Source: Oxytricha trifallax (lineage: Eukaryota > Ciliophora > Spirotrichea > Sporadotrichida > Oxytrichidae). Taken from it: DNA of 64,000 nt. A program made the translations under genes and the position numbers. Positions 1-12,499 of the stretch are shown in pieces (the first letter of the stretch is position 1; each line of letters opens with the position of its first letter). The DNA is taken from contig ARYC01017347.1 in NCBI GenBank assembly GCA_000711775.1, forward strand, positions 56,860-120,859. The letters are read 5' to 3'. The notes under the pieces are model-generated. The model saw only the letters and a list, made by a program, of their open reading frames with translations. It was not told where the DNA came from and made no database searches.

Positions 1-1740
1 AGCCTTTGAAGTCTTTAGCTTTTCTATTTGAGTAGACAATTTCTCAAGCATGTTTGGGGCTTTCTTTGCTTTTTTAATTTATATTATTACTATCATTGAT
101 TTTCATTATTGTTAGATATAATCTGAGAATATATCTTGAATTAGTAAATAAACAAAACTTCTTAAGATTCAACTTTATCGTCGAACTCCTTGGGTACCTT
201 ATTCTTAGCAGCAGTGGCTTTAGCTTTTCTTACACTTGGTGCTTTCTTAGTAGCAACTGTAGAGCCTGCATTGGAGATGGATGGTCTGCCAGGCATGATA
301 CTTTGTCTGTTACCCTCTTCATCTGTAGACTGTAGACGAGTCAACTTTGAAACATTCGAATTGAACTAACTAGCAACTGGTGTAGCATAGCTCATATAAT
401 AACCAAAATTTAGTAAAAATAGTATAAATTGAGAAGCATGAGATTTCTTGCCAGCTTTAAGGCCGTCTTGGTTGTTGCTGTCGCCTAAAACATTTAGAGT
501 GAACTGAGAGGCTTTATAGGTGTCAATAGGAGTGGTTAGTTGGTTATTTCCGTTCCCAGAGATGCTTGGTCTCATGCCAGAACTTGTCATGTTTGTGCTG
601 TCAGTGTTTTCCATGTTTGAAAATTAAACAACTAAAACATACCAAACCGCAGTTTAAAATAATGTTATTGAAGAGTGTCTTTTGGGTATGTTTAATATCT
701 GAGTGATCAGCTGTAGCAATCAATTAATCAGCATTGTGATAGCTCTGGAAAGGTGGAACCTTAGCTTACTACTGTTGTTTGTTACCGAATGAACCAATTT
801 ACAAGAATATTTTATAGATTAAAGATACGAAACGAGTCCCAAGCTATTAAAAGCCAAAAACGAAATTTAACTTATAATGAATGCTCATCTTAGCTTGAGC
901 ACTTGCAATCTTTTTATTGCATCTAGCGAGGGCATCTTCAACAGACAACCTCCCTGAAGAAATTGCAGTTTTTTCATGATTATCAGCCATGAATAAATTG
1001 TCATTAGCCATCTCTTGATCAAGCATCTTCTCAAACATTTTCTGCTGGTTTTAAATACTTCTATCGATAATAAGCTACCCAGTTTTCTCCATTTGTAACT
1101 CATCCTTGCCTGTGAACATTGCTTAATCCAAATTGAATTTAGGTTTATGCAGTTTATTAGCTAGATCTTTAGATTGGATGTGAAGCTTGGTGGGAAGGGC
1201 AGATTTATATAAAGTGGGCTTTTGGTTGTGCTCTTGAGATATTACTGACTTGCGGGATATGTTTGGAATGCTGCTTCCACTTGTTGAATAATGTTAAGAA
1301 TATAAAGATTGGTATACGAATTATCATTTTTTTGTAATTCTCAATTGAATGTCACTTTAAAACAAGCGATTTACATTTCATAGAAAATCTATGATTTTAA
1401 TAAAGTTGAGCCAACGCCATTGCTCACCTTCTAATTTTACAAATTAATCCCACTTCCCTGTTTTATTTGACCATAATTGGAGCTTTAAATATGAGCAAAA
1501 CTTTATTTGTTCATAATGGCGGGATTCTATTAGCCTTACAGCTGTGTCAGTGACTTCGATCTGTTCACTCCCATTCCAATCATACTTTAAGTGGGCTATA
1601 CATAAAAATTTAGAAAATTAAGGACATTAAAAATTGCTAAAACTTACATTCAGCTTTTGAATTGGTTGAGTTGTTTGTTAAACTGGAGCTATGCCAGAAG
1701 CTTAAGCTTTTTCTTGGAACTTTTTAATAAGAGAACTCAT
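1..1740 (-). CDS. Ser/Gln/Lys-rich hypothetical protein, IES-interrupted, runs off left edge
   Basis: I do not recognise the family. The ATG is at 1740-1738 (protein begins MSSLIKKFQEKAQ) and no TGA is reached before the window edge. The coding blocks join in frame when five inserts are removed, each with a repeated pointer (plus-strand coordinates): GTTGA 1283/1405, CGAA 786/861, ATGTT 613/662, AGCAT 384/435 and CTTT 69/173. A further insert at 1596-1647 has GT-AG ends. The product is low-complexity and hydrophilic, with a possible helical stretch around FEKMLDQEMAND and a basic Ala/Lys-rich tail. No domain, signal peptide or membrane segment is evident. The gene model is well supported by the pointers; its function is unknown. 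Confidence 0.75.
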
Positions 1741-1907
1741 TTTAAATGTTCTTTCAATCTATCTATGTGATTATAATTATAAATTCAAATTTAACTACCC
1801 TCTTAAATATCCACAAATCCAAAGTCATAAACCTAAAACATAACCTTTCCAATATTAAATTTACATACTTTCCCCTATAGTAAATTGGTAAATACCTATT
1901 TTATTTG

Positions 1908-2897
1908 AAATACAAGTTCCCAGTACTGAACATTTCCCAATTTTACCCCAGACCAGGAACAGTTGCAGCTAAATGGAAGAAAGTACCAAGTTAAGATGTT
2001 AAGAAGCGTAGTAATGATTTGACCAAACTTTTTGATTCTTACACCACGAACAACCATTACATCGGCACTGAGCAACTAGTGTGGATTGTTAGCTTTGATG
2101 ACAGAAAGAAAGCTATGGTCAATGGAGAGTTTATAATAAATTAATATGATTTTAGTCTCACTGTTTTCAAATATAAGTAAATATAGATAGAATTTTGAAC
2201 ATAATAGGAAAATAAGAAAAAACACAATATTATCAAATAAAAGCAAAATTAAATATAAATTTAAGAGTTGCCATAACTGATGGGACACACCAAATCATAC
2301 ACTAAAGTAGTTATAAATCAGGATGCTGACTCTCTGGCTAATCAACCAGCTGCCTCACTTATTGGAAAATGTGTTAAGATTCATGTAACTGAGACTCATA
2401 AATGGCACATTTCTGGCTATATCCTTGATGCTTTGTTAAAATATATTATCATAACAAAGAGTGTTGTTGGAATAATTGTTTTATATATAATTATATATGC
2501 TAGCCCTGAACTCCCTGAAGTACCAGTCGACTATTTTGAAAGGTTAGAAAAGCAAAAGATTGAACAAGAAAAAACTAAATAATCAAACTCTGGCGAAGGA
2601 AAATTTACATTCACGATTAATCTTTTATTGGTTTTTTAATGAATTTTAAATGATTTTATTATAAAAGGAAAATCCCTTGTAGGACAGACAATAGTGGCTT
2701 CTGATGGTAAATCAGTGCGTATAGAGATAGATGCAAAGGGAAATGAAATCGAAGTGGAGGAGGTCATAGAGACCATAGTAGTCAAGCACAAGAAAGATGA
2801 TGTGAACAAGCATATGCTGGGCATGGCAGTTATGACACTTGGGTTGTTCATAATGCTCAGATATTTCATAAATTCTCCAATATTACAGACTGTATGA
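1908..2897 (+). CDS. CDKAL1: CDKAL1-type tRNA methylthiotransferase, 3' block of a scrambled gene
   Basis: This is the C-terminal half of a threonylcarbamoyladenosine tRNA methylthiotransferase, which makes ms2t6A37 on ANN-decoding tRNAs. It begins with the pointer AAATACAAG (1908-1916), whose other copy ends the 5' block at 15181-15189. The joined reading passes through the family motif [10 protein letters not shown] and continues into the TRAM region ([11 protein letters not shown], then a segment starting [11 protein letters not shown]). Three IESs are removed in frame: AGAGTT 2126/2264, ATGCT 2428/2497 and AAGGAAAAT 2596/2665. An acidic linker is followed by one hydrophobic segment near the C-terminus (about 2815-2875), as expected for the tail-anchored ER CDKAL1 family. 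The stop is TGA at 2895-2897. The block has no start codon and is not a gene by itself. Confidence 0.93.
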
Positions 2898-3036
2898 AGA
2901 GAAATATATTAAGTTAGGATTATGTGATTTAATTCATCAATTAAGATTAGTTAAAAGCTTTTATGAGAAGATTTGGAAAAGTTTATCGATTTAGTTAATT
3001 TTCAATCTATCAGATTGATTTAGTAGAAGAATAAGT

Positions 3037-4415
3037 TTAATATGAATTACATCAAGAACTTCAACTGGGACGACAACAAGTTCCACAGAGGCAGATCCCT
3101 CGTTGAAATCGCTGGTCTCATCTCAGAGGTAAATCATCTTTAAACCCTACAATTGTACCTTAACTGACCCCTTTTCTCTATAGAAAATGAGAACCATCGA
3201 CAACGATATCAAGACCTTGAATGACAACATGAATGAGACTAAGAACGAGCTCAACTAACTCGTGAAGAAAGATGGAACCACTCTCGTGACCAAGGACATC
3301 TCAGACGTTATTCACTCTGACCCCAACATCAAGGCCGAGCAGATGTTCGTTGAAGTTCACAAGACTCAATTCCTCAGCACTGTCATTGCTATTTCATGTC
3401 AAATTATCAATTTATTAGTAAAATAAAAGGACTCAGTACATCACAGCTCGTCTAAATATTATAAACTGAGAAGCAATTAGTAATAAAAGTAATATATAGC
3501 TGCTATTGTTCACAAATCCAAGATCGATCAATTCGCTTAATAATACGAGAGATTAGTGAGAGATCAGCAAATTCCACCAATTGTTCCACAAAGCTTGAAA
3601 TATCTAGGTATTGAAGACAAGGAGGGAAATCAACTCTACAGATTTATATTTATATCAAAATTTAATACGAGGGAAGTACTATTACTATTAAAATGATGAA
3701 TTTATGTTAAAGATAATATTTTATAAGTATATAGATTTGTGTGCTTGAGTGCATAACTCGATAACGTGATGAACAGAGGCAGACAAGAAGGCTTCTCTTT
3801 CAGAAAATTCACCTATGACTACGCAAAGTATTAACCAAATGCATTTTAATATTTTTTATTAATATTGCCTAATCTTAATCTAATCATATTGAAATTTTAA
3901 GATTAAATTTATCTAAATTTTAAGATTTACTTACTCATTAGAGTGGAATTAATTTATTTAATATCAAGAAGACTTGAAACAAAAGACTGTGCTTGAGACC
4001 TCATTCGAGCAAATGAAGCACTAATTGGCATCAAGATGCTTCTACGCCTTCTCAGAGCTATTCATTGCTCTTATGCACTTGAAGGTCATGCGTGCTTTCA
4101 TCGATGGTGTCTTGCGTTTCGGTATCCCACCCAGATTCTACATTGGTATCCTCAGGCCAGTCCATAAACTCAAATTTGACTTACAATTTACTTTTAGTAA
4201 CGCTTATTCAAACAATCCACTTATTATGCAAGACCTTTTTGTTATAAATTTTATGAGTTAAGGGCGCTGAGAAGCAAGTGTTACAAAGATTAAGCGAGAC
4301 TTTCGCTGATGAGACAATGAAGGACATGTACGGCTCAAAGGAGGACACCCAAGACACCGAGGACTTCTTCCCATTCGTAAACATCCCACTCACTTCCCCT
4401 CTCTTCCTTCAGTGA
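3037..4415 (+). CDS. ATP6V1C: V-type ATPase subunit C, 3' block of a scrambled gene
   Basis: Subunit C is the stalk protein whose loss or return controls V1-Vo assembly of the vacuolar proton pump. This block starts at pointer TTAATAT (3037-3043), shared with 20135-20141 at the end of the 5' block. It reads MNYIKNFNWDD, aligning with the family's central FxW segment, and continues to the conserved helical region around HLKVMRAFIDGVLRFGIPP and a C-terminal DFFPFVNI. One intron (3129-3183) is removed. Four IESs join in frame: TGCTATT 3387/3501, AGATTT 3640/3733, TTAA 3831/3958 and AGT 4159/4256. Stop TGA is 4413-4415. The ATG at 3042 is internal, because the family's N-terminal domain is encoded by the block at 19618-20141. 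Confidence 0.92.
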
Positions 4416-5069
4416 GGATGAGCGAGACTCGTAAGAAAGTCATAAAGAAACAACGAAACATGCATATTAAAGCTTAAAAGGCGTCATGGTGGTTGTCGTA
4501 ATTGTTTATCACAATCCTAATTATTCATAATAATTTAAGAGGTAAAATATAAATACTCCAGTAAATAGAGAGAAAATTAATTTAATATGTTTTTATATTT
4601 TCCTTTAAGAAAAATTATGTTTAATAAAATAAAGAAATACCCTAATTTATTATTGATGAAATAGTATTTATTCGAGATAATTCTATTATTTAAAATCATT
4701 ATTAATTAAATCTCAAATTCGTTAAGAATACTTTTACCTTTTTTGTGTTTTAAAGCAATAAAAATAATTTTTCTTAACTCTTTTATAATATTCAAACAGT
4801 TCTTAATTTAATTGATAAATACCAGCTTATTATATAAATTCTAAACTTTCATTTGTTTAGTAATATTTAACACATTCAAGATTAATTCAATATCTTATGA
4901 ATTTAAAAAAATATATAACTTAAGTTTGTTTTGATATGTAAATTAATTTAATCAGAGAAGGGACATGCAATAAAGTCCCCTCTCAATAAATATGTACTCT
5001 CTGCGGAATTATTGATAAATCAAACTAAATTTTATTATATAAGCAACTTGTCTTCTCCTATTATTCTGA
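4416..5069. other. AT-rich spacer between convergent loci
   Basis: Between the V-ATPase C stop and the DUF1015 stop I see only AT-rich DNA with TGA in all frames. The first ~130 bases are less AT-rich and are probably V-ATPase 3' flank. I see no RNA gene or repeat. Confidence 0.6.
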
Positions 5070-8000
5070 TCAATCGAAGCATCTAGTAACGAAGCCATCT
5101 CTAGGTTTAGGCTCGAACCAAGTGCTCTTTGGTGGCATTATAAGACCTGCATCTGCGATATCCATCAATTCTTATAATTGCACTGGGTACATTTAGCAAC
5201 AATTTTGTATGAATTATGCAAGAACAGATTGAAGTTATGATCCGCATTTTAATGTTAATTTATTAAAGATTGCGAAAGCTGCAACGCAATCTTCGTGGCA
5301 TCTCTTCACAAGTTCATCGAGACCTCTAATACCTCCAACAAAATCGATTCTTTCATCGCATCTCAAATCTGAAATTCCCAAGATTGGAGATAGTACTAAA
5401 TCTGTCAATAAACTAAAAGAAATTTTGATATTCTTTACTTATGCTTGATAGAATAGCTTATTCGTGATATATCAATTAATTCTTCTCATTTAAAGTTTAA
5501 CTGTGAATCTAACTGCTTAACGAGGTTACTCTTATCTATTTTCTCTTCCTTGACCTTTAACTTATACCACTAATTGCCTAGATAGAGAGAACATTCGTTT
5601 TTCTAGCTTGGCTTATTATCGTCTCCTTCTTGAAGTGGTCCAGTAACATCATATGACTCGGTTACATTTTACAAGAATTCCTCGTTAGAAATACCGTTAA
5701 GAGACTTGAGAACTCTGTTGTAATCTAAAATCTTCAAGTTGCTCTCTGGATAGTGAATTGCCATGAAGAAATTGAATGGTTCTTCTCCTGTAATTTATGA
5801 ACCTTCTTATTGGGCCTTTTCTCTTCTCATTTTGCCTACGTTGAAAGCTGAAGCTGCTCTGTGATGACCATCGGCGATGTATGTGCAAGGGATATTCTCG
5901 AAATTAGCTTAGAAGAAATCTGAATCCTCCACAGAACATAGCCATACAACATGCTCGATACTATCATGACCAACCACTCTAGCATATGGGACTTAGGTAG
6001 ATGCGATCTCCATCATTCTCTTCTCAATCTCTTCACCATTCTAGAATGCTAAGAACACTGGCCCAAGGTTAGCATTCTAAGTATCACTTAGCTTAGTACG
6101 ATCCTCCTCTTTTTTCTTGATGGTCAATTCATGTCTCTTAATTAATCCATTTTCATAATCTTCAATTGATGCCATTCCAACAATACCATATTGCTCTCTA
6201 TCGCCCATCTTCTACATGTAAATGTACATTCTGGCCTCTGAATCTTCTACTATGAATCCTTCTTTTCTAAATAGCATCAAGTTTGTATAAAATAATCAAA
6301 ACCGCAAAACCCATTAATTAATAGATTTAAGGAATTTATATGTAGGGCTTGTCTGAGAGCTTTTATAACATTCGTATTCCTAACAATAATTTAATTCATA
6401 AGTTTAAAAAATGATCTTATTTTTATAAAATAACATATTTTGAATTTTAATCAATCTTTTTTTTATATCTCGCAAATTAAAGCTTCCATTATTTCATAAA
6501 TTAAAATCATTTATTATATTTAAATTGAACTTTTTTGGTTGTTATTTTATTTTAGCATATTTCGTTCTATATTAATCTATATCATTATTTTATCAGAATG
6601 TAGAATTTTATAATTCAAATGTAGTCAATTAACAGGATCAATAAAAATTCAAATAATATTATTTGTAAGTTAACTTATGAAATATATATTTCAATACTCA
6701 TTATTCATTAATTTTTCCATTTAATTAAATATTTGAATAAATTTTTTAATAATATTAATAATAAAATCTAAGATATAAAAATTTATATTTAAATCTAAAT
6801 GGCTTAACAATAAACTACAAGCCAAGACTCTAACTCTGGATGCAACCTCTCTGATTCCCAGAATCAGAACAACACCAATAATATTAATGAATATAAATGT
6901 ATTAAAAACAAATATTATGTGAATTAAATAACTATAAATCTTAATTTCTATAATGAGTAGTAAATTAGTTAAAAATTTAAACTACAAATTAGCCTCCTAC
7001 TTATAATTTTTTTCAAAACTCTAACCCTCACAACCCCTACTATATATCTTTTATCCAAATTGTCACAAGCAAAATCAATCTTGCATCTTAGTAAAATTAG
7101 TTGTTCTTGTTCGGTAGAAATGGCTTTGGTGCACAACAACAAGTCAATAATATATTAGGATTGAACCCAGACATGAATGATTAAGGAGAAGTGTTAGTCT
7201 AGTTGAGTGATTTGGACAGTTGATGCAGCAGCAGCAATTAAACTAACATCAACAAGTAAAATTAACTAAATAAATTTATCTAAATAAATTCCCCTTTATT
7301 AACTTAATTTTCTTGATAAATAACTTATATTAAAATATTCTTTTCAATCTTAAAATCATGTTTTGATAAGACTTTTTACTATTCTAGTATATTATTAAAA
7401 TATACCTATTAATTCTGGAATCTTCAAAAATTATCCTTTAAATTTTGATTATAAAGTTCATATCACAAGAGTTTATAAATATATTTCATAAAAGTCATAG
7501 ATTGTGTAGTGAGGTCAATTAGGTAAAGTAATCTGAAGCAGCTAATCCTAATAAATATTACAAAAATTATTTAGAAAAAAGCTGTAGTAGATTATATATA
7601 ATCCTGTAGTTTTAGACAGAAAATGATTACTCAAGGGATTTACTAGTATAATTTATAGTGGAAATTATTAATAAAAATAATTTTATTAGAAAATTTATAG
7701 CAAGCCTTTTATAGTATCTGAAGTTTGATTGATAATGATGGTTTAATAATTTAAGCGTATAATTGATTTAATTGAAGTAAATATCGCTTAATAGCAATAT
7801 TAATCTAAAAGTATTTTTAAGTCATCAAAGTTGAATTTACTTAAACAAGTAAGATAATCTATAAAAACTTATTTTCAAAATTATATCAGCTTGTTATATC
7901 AAGTATGTTAATTTGTAACAATGAAGTATTTATTAACTTTTAAATAAAAGTATAGAGGCATTTTATAGATTAATTTCAATTTTTTTAGCGAAACCTATTT

Positions 8001-8537
8001 CTGTATATTTTTAAAAGGAAAATTAGAATTTTAACCAGCAAATATCTTGTATTTTCTCCATTAAATGCAAATATTCAGAATGAATAAATTATTCTTATAT
8101 TCATTTTATTAATTATAAATTTACAAAGAATTTGAATTTTATTTAATACCTTCATTAAGACTCCCAGCTATTGCCTTAAATTATTAAAAAGTTTATAATC
8201 AAATGATATCTGGCTTTTAATGTAAATTTTAATTTATAGATCCTTTAGAGGTCCTTAAAATCATTTTCTAATGCAATTTATGATTATTCTATTATAATAA
8301 CTTTATGAAAAATGTGATTAAGTTTTCTCTGCCTTTATCATAAACCTCTTGTGAATATAGATTAGTGCCTGCTGGGAGATCAATCTCTGGCTTGCTAACT
8401 CTCAAGAAACACATGTCATTCCCCTTTGCCATCTCTTTGGCTTCCTCTGAGTTTAGAACATCGTATGGAGGTGAGATTACGCGGTCGGCGTTTGCTTGAT
8501 TAGCCAAAAATCCTTGGAATTTTAGGGAGGGGTGCAT
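5070..8537 (-). CDS. DUF1015 family protein, interrupted by a 2-kb IES
   Basis: The N-terminal block (ATG at 8537-8535) carries the family signature NADRVISPPYDVLNSEEA. After the large IES the gene continues at 6284 with IVEDSEARMYIYM, and later has the diagnostic IADGHHRAASA (about 5890-5860). The C-terminal motif DAGLIMPPKSTWFEPKPRDG (about 5150-5090) precedes TGA at 5072-5070. DUF1015 proteins occur in bacteria and scattered eukaryotes; their biochemical role is not settled. The pointer AAGTTT (6279-6284 and 8320-8325) restores the sequence GRENLMLFRKEG in frame. Smaller inserts lie near 5400-5490 and 5190-5250; the latter can be read through without a stop, so its limits are uncertain. 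Confidence 0.9.
6799..7860 (+). CDS. Gln/Asn-rich hypothetical protein nested in the DUF1015 IES
   Basis: The ATG at 6799 opens a Q/N/S-rich reading (MAQQQTTSQDSNSGCN). Coding-like blocks follow at about 6985-7050 (PPTYNFFQNSNPHNPYY), 7095-7255 (an FGRNGFGAQQQ segment, then a poly-Gln tract) and 7510-7700 (acidic, with NPNKYYKNYLEKSC). There may be more near 7780-7860. The pointer AGTTGA (7201/7218) would remove 17 bp that contain a stop context and restore the frame into the Gln tract. Other junctions were not resolved and the true 3' end is unknown. The family is not recognised. It is either a separate macronuclear gene lying between MDSs of another gene, or a germline-limited gene. Confidence 0.5.
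7201..7217. other. candidate 17-bp micro-IES
   Basis: AGTTGA occurs at 7201-7206 and 7218-7223. Removing one copy plus the 11 bases between them changes a frame that ends in TGA (7221-7223) into a Gln-rich continuation. This is a very small insert, and it is supported only by the frame. Confidence 0.5.
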
Positions 8538-8949
8538 CTGTATATAAGAATCTGATTAATGAGAATAAAATATAATTTTTTTAAAAAGCTAAACTTAAAA
8601 TAATTTCAATAAGTTTAAACCAATCCATAAAATTTTCTTACTTTAACCATTTTATATTTTTTATTTTGTGGAAGTAGGTACGTATATAGTTTTAGATAAA
8701 AGTTAAATTATAAGATAAAAGAAATCTATCAAGTATTATTCATGAATGATCATAAATCCTTATGGATATTACACAATTTATTATTTACCTTATCAATTAT
8801 CAGTAGGCATTAACTTAGTTTATACAATATTATAGAACTCATTTTTAAAAATTTGGATAAGAATTGAAAATTTTAGTAAACATGAGTAATTATAAAAATA
8901 GAATTTCATTAAAATTAAACAATATCAATTAAAAATACTTATAAATTTA
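8538..8949. other. AT-rich divergent intergenic region
   Basis: This is the spacer between the divergent starts of the DUF1015 gene and the CCDC17-like gene. I see no coding block or clear motif. It presumably holds both promoters. Confidence 0.55.
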
Positions 8950-11900
8950 ATGGCACAATATCAATAATCATACAATTAAAACACCTTTAGAAATGCCTAT
9001 TAATTGAGTCAAGGACAGCCAATCAACTTACCACTTCAACCCCAAAATATGTATGGTTACTATCCACCAAAACAATAATTCCCATAATTTTCCCAGACCT
9101 AATAGCATTAAAATCCAAATTACAACCAACTTAATCAATACTAGAATAGCAATTCATTGAATTAAAGTGCAAAAAATCTATAAATAAATCAGTAATTATC
9201 TACTATTGGCTACCCAACAAAGAAATAAAATATGATAGAATAGTTATACTTATAAAACAATCAGTAATAACCTTAAACTCTACATAACACCCCCGGATTG
9301 TAGAATTCTATGAGACTAGCTGGTTAAAATATAATGCAACAGTAATTTTCTTAATAAAAATAGGGATAATCTCAATCTCAACCAGATTTAAGGAGGAACT
9401 TGAATAATAATAGTTATCCTTAAAAGTTTCCATTTTTTGTGCCTCCAGAAGAGGAGCCTTAGAAATTTGAACGATATGGTTTTAGAGTTTAAGATATATA
9501 CGCTCCATATTCTCCTAAAAGATGTAAGTTCCTATATTTTATAATTAATACAAAAAGTTTCTTGGTATATATTAGTCTAAATACTTTTCTTTTAGTTATG
9601 CCATCGCATGTAGAGCAATCTTTAAATCAAGAAATAGATGAATTAAGTGCACATTTAAGAGAAATCAAACCTCATGTGTAAGCTATTACTTTTGTATATG
9701 TATATTAAATTTATTAGGATAAAAGCCCCTCCATCTTATTTATTGAATGACACAATGACTGGATTCAGAGACTTGAGAATGGAATCTATGATTGATCTTA
9801 AAACCAAACATCTGCTTTTGTAATTGGCTCTCCAAGAATATGAACTAATGAGCTACTTATATAATAAAATTTAATTTATACTTCTTTTATATTTTACCTT
9901 GCTAAGTAGAAAGATCACAGCACAACAGAAAACAGAATTAAAATTACCAGGCTTTAGGAATTAGCTCGTCAGAGATTGGAAATGGAGAGGATTATCATAA
10001 GGGAGGATCCTAAAGTTTTTATGAAAAATCTATAGATATAAAAATAGAAGGATGAGGTGGCTAAATATGGGAAATAAATTGGTCCTCAAGCTTTACCAAT
10101 TTAAGAAAGCACAAGTTTAATATCACTCAATCATCCTTTTTTAATTTAAGCAAATAATAACATAAAATTCTCATAATTTAAATTTCTCTTTATTAATATT
10201 TAAATTGAAGTTATTTTTATCCTACAACATACTTTGAAGCCAAGCCATATTCTTTATACGAGGAGAAACTTTAAGCATAGTAAAAAAATAAATAGCATGA
10301 AATGGAGCAATTTAAAAATAGAATAAAACAAAAAATCAACCCTTACAATGCAACTTAAAAGCCTAGCAATAATAGTAAGTCACCCAATCATTAATTTATA
10401 ATTTTATATAGTGATTGATGAAAACCGACCTTACAATCTAAACGAAGGCCTGATAATTTACTTTGATTACATTATCTGTGATAGAGCTGATATAGTGAAT
10501 AATTCCTTCCTCATATATGGGTTGTATAATCAGTAGAGATCAATTGTAAAACCTAAATTAGTATCAATTAGCAGTAGAAATTTGTATTAAGTTGGGGACT
10601 AGGTTATTGCAATGATCGAGGAAAGTCACTCACATGTAAAAATAGAGGGGAATAGCGATATTAACATCGTTTTTGAATATTAAATCAAGGGCGACTAGGA
10701 TGATGAGCAGTAATAGAGCGGCATGAATAATACTATGAATATCTTCATTTTTTATTTCATAATTTAAATGCTAATACTAAGAACACGTTTAAATCAGAAA
10801 TTAAATAAATGAGCAGTGTGGTGTATGGATGGTCGTGTTTAGATCTCTTTGAATTGCAAACATTTTAATTAAAGTAAGAACTTAATCACAAATTAACTAT
10901 AATCAATCATTATTTATTCTAATTTGCATTATAGGCGTGGAATGTATAAAATTCCTTTGTACTAGCCTCCAACAGATTTAAACATGAAAAATTTATCCAA
11001 TTAAGATCGTATCAAAGATTTGTATCTATTAAATTATTTAATTATTGAACAAAATTCCATAACATTAATCCTTATTTTTAAAATGAGGTATCTCTGTCTA
11101 AGAGTAACTCATGCTAAAAATGACACCTTATAATCACATAAATGTACTCCATCTGCGAAACATTTATATTTGATACCTGAGATTCATGCTGATGCTCCTG
11201 CTAAACTAATATAAAATAATGGCAATTCAGAGGGTTTTAAAGATTCTAAAATAGTTAATTACAAATCTCTAGAGAAACCTATAGATCCTAAAGTTAATAA
11301 AAAAGTTAAAGTCAAAGAAGGCATCAAAATTTATGTAGTTTTAGTTGATTATTTTATAATAAATGATGATAAAAGAAATTATTTTTATATAAATAAAATT
11401 TGGCTTTTTGATTGAAATGATATAGAGTTTCATTTTTGATTAATCGTATATCTTTATCTTTAAAACCATCTATAATCATAATTTATGTAAATCACATCTA
11501 GGGAAATGCAACGATGCTAAACAAACGTTACAGAGTTGCATGTTTACTACAAAGTTTGAAAGAAATTTAAAGGCAAAAAAACACTGGAAAACTATGTTTT
11601 ATGGTAACAGAAGAACGTCCATTCTTTGACAAGAGATCTTAAACTGATCCTGTGGTTGCTTTTAATCAAGAAAAAGTGTGGCCATTTTAAGTTAGTACTA
11701 TCAGATAAGGGCTTTATTTAGTAGTTTAATTACTTGAGAGGAGGGAGGAATATCAGGATATGCAAGATTAACCCAATTAAGAGATTATTATATTATAAAG
11801 TCAAATTTTTAGAGGATTATATTCTAATGACAAAAATAGTTTTTTCAAGAATTGTTTAAAGTCATTCCATTTTATTCATTCTCTCTTTATTTCTGAAAAC

Positions 11901-12419
11901 ATTTAAAAGAGCTAAGCAGGGACTTTCTTGATAAAGTTTACAGAGTAGTTGGTTATGGTGTAGTGAAACTTAACGATGAAGGAAATCGAGCCTCTTTGAA
12001 GTATGGTAGCTACGAATTAGACCTTGCAAGACCTCCAGTTTACATAGAAGAATATGAAGACCCTGAGACTGAAAAAATGCCCATTTAAATTAAAGTCACC
12101 TTCGTTAGGGCTACAGCAGGGGTTGACCCAAGTTATGAGCCACGGGAGATACATAGAAATAATATGGAAAATACTTATAACCCTGATTTTCACAGAGAAA
12201 AGTAATATCGATAACAATAAACATCGTTAGTTGATGAGGGGAATAGTGGTACTTAATTAAATTTTGATATATTATAGACTTTATCATTTTTTAAAATTAT
12301 AAAAGATTAATAGTGGAGGAGGATATGGACCCACGATGTAGAGTGAAACTTTTATGAAAAACTTCATGAAGAGTTTTAATCATAAAACGGAAGGTATGAA
12401 CTCCCCAAGTTTATTATGA
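8950..12419 (+). CDS. CCDC17-like coiled-coil/C2-type protein
   Basis: The ATG at 8950 starts a long Gln/Asn/Pro-rich region, then FERYGFRVQDIYAPYSP, a charged coiled coil (around 9920-10070) and a C2-like beta domain containing EGLIIYFDYIICDRADIV. The second half has GWSCLDLFELQTFQLKRG, LYLCLRVTHAK and a further beta-rich domain (KVYRVVGYGVVKLN). This order and these motifs resemble vertebrate CCDC17, a ciliary-type protein; that is recognition by eye. Introns are 9524-9595, 9678-9717 and 10874-10934, plus one at about 10375-10411. IES pointers are TAATACTA 10728/10772, GTATCT 11022/11088, AATTTATGTA 11328/11480 and AATAGTGG 12242/12309, all in frame. Stop TGA is 12417-12419. One junction near 11780-11910 was not resolved. 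Confidence 0.65.
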
Positions 12420-12499
12420 CGATGAATAGTAACCATAAATTTGTATTTATACTTAAAGTATGATATTTAAAAATAATTTTAATTTCATTAAATAACTTC

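Larger units (their letters stand above)
6285..8325. other. 2,041-bp internal eliminated sequence with a nested gene
   Basis: This insert separates blocks 1 and 2 of the DUF1015 gene. It is bounded by the 6-bp repeat AAGTTT (6279-6284 and 8320-8325), one copy of which must be lost for the reading frame to continue. It is about 15-20 times longer than most IESs here and contains a plus-strand coding region (6799 to about 7860). Confidence 0.8.

Noticed and set aside
96-335. Forward open stretch opposite the first gene
   Set aside because: It is the antisense shadow of a reverse-strand gene whose blocks join in frame through pointers.
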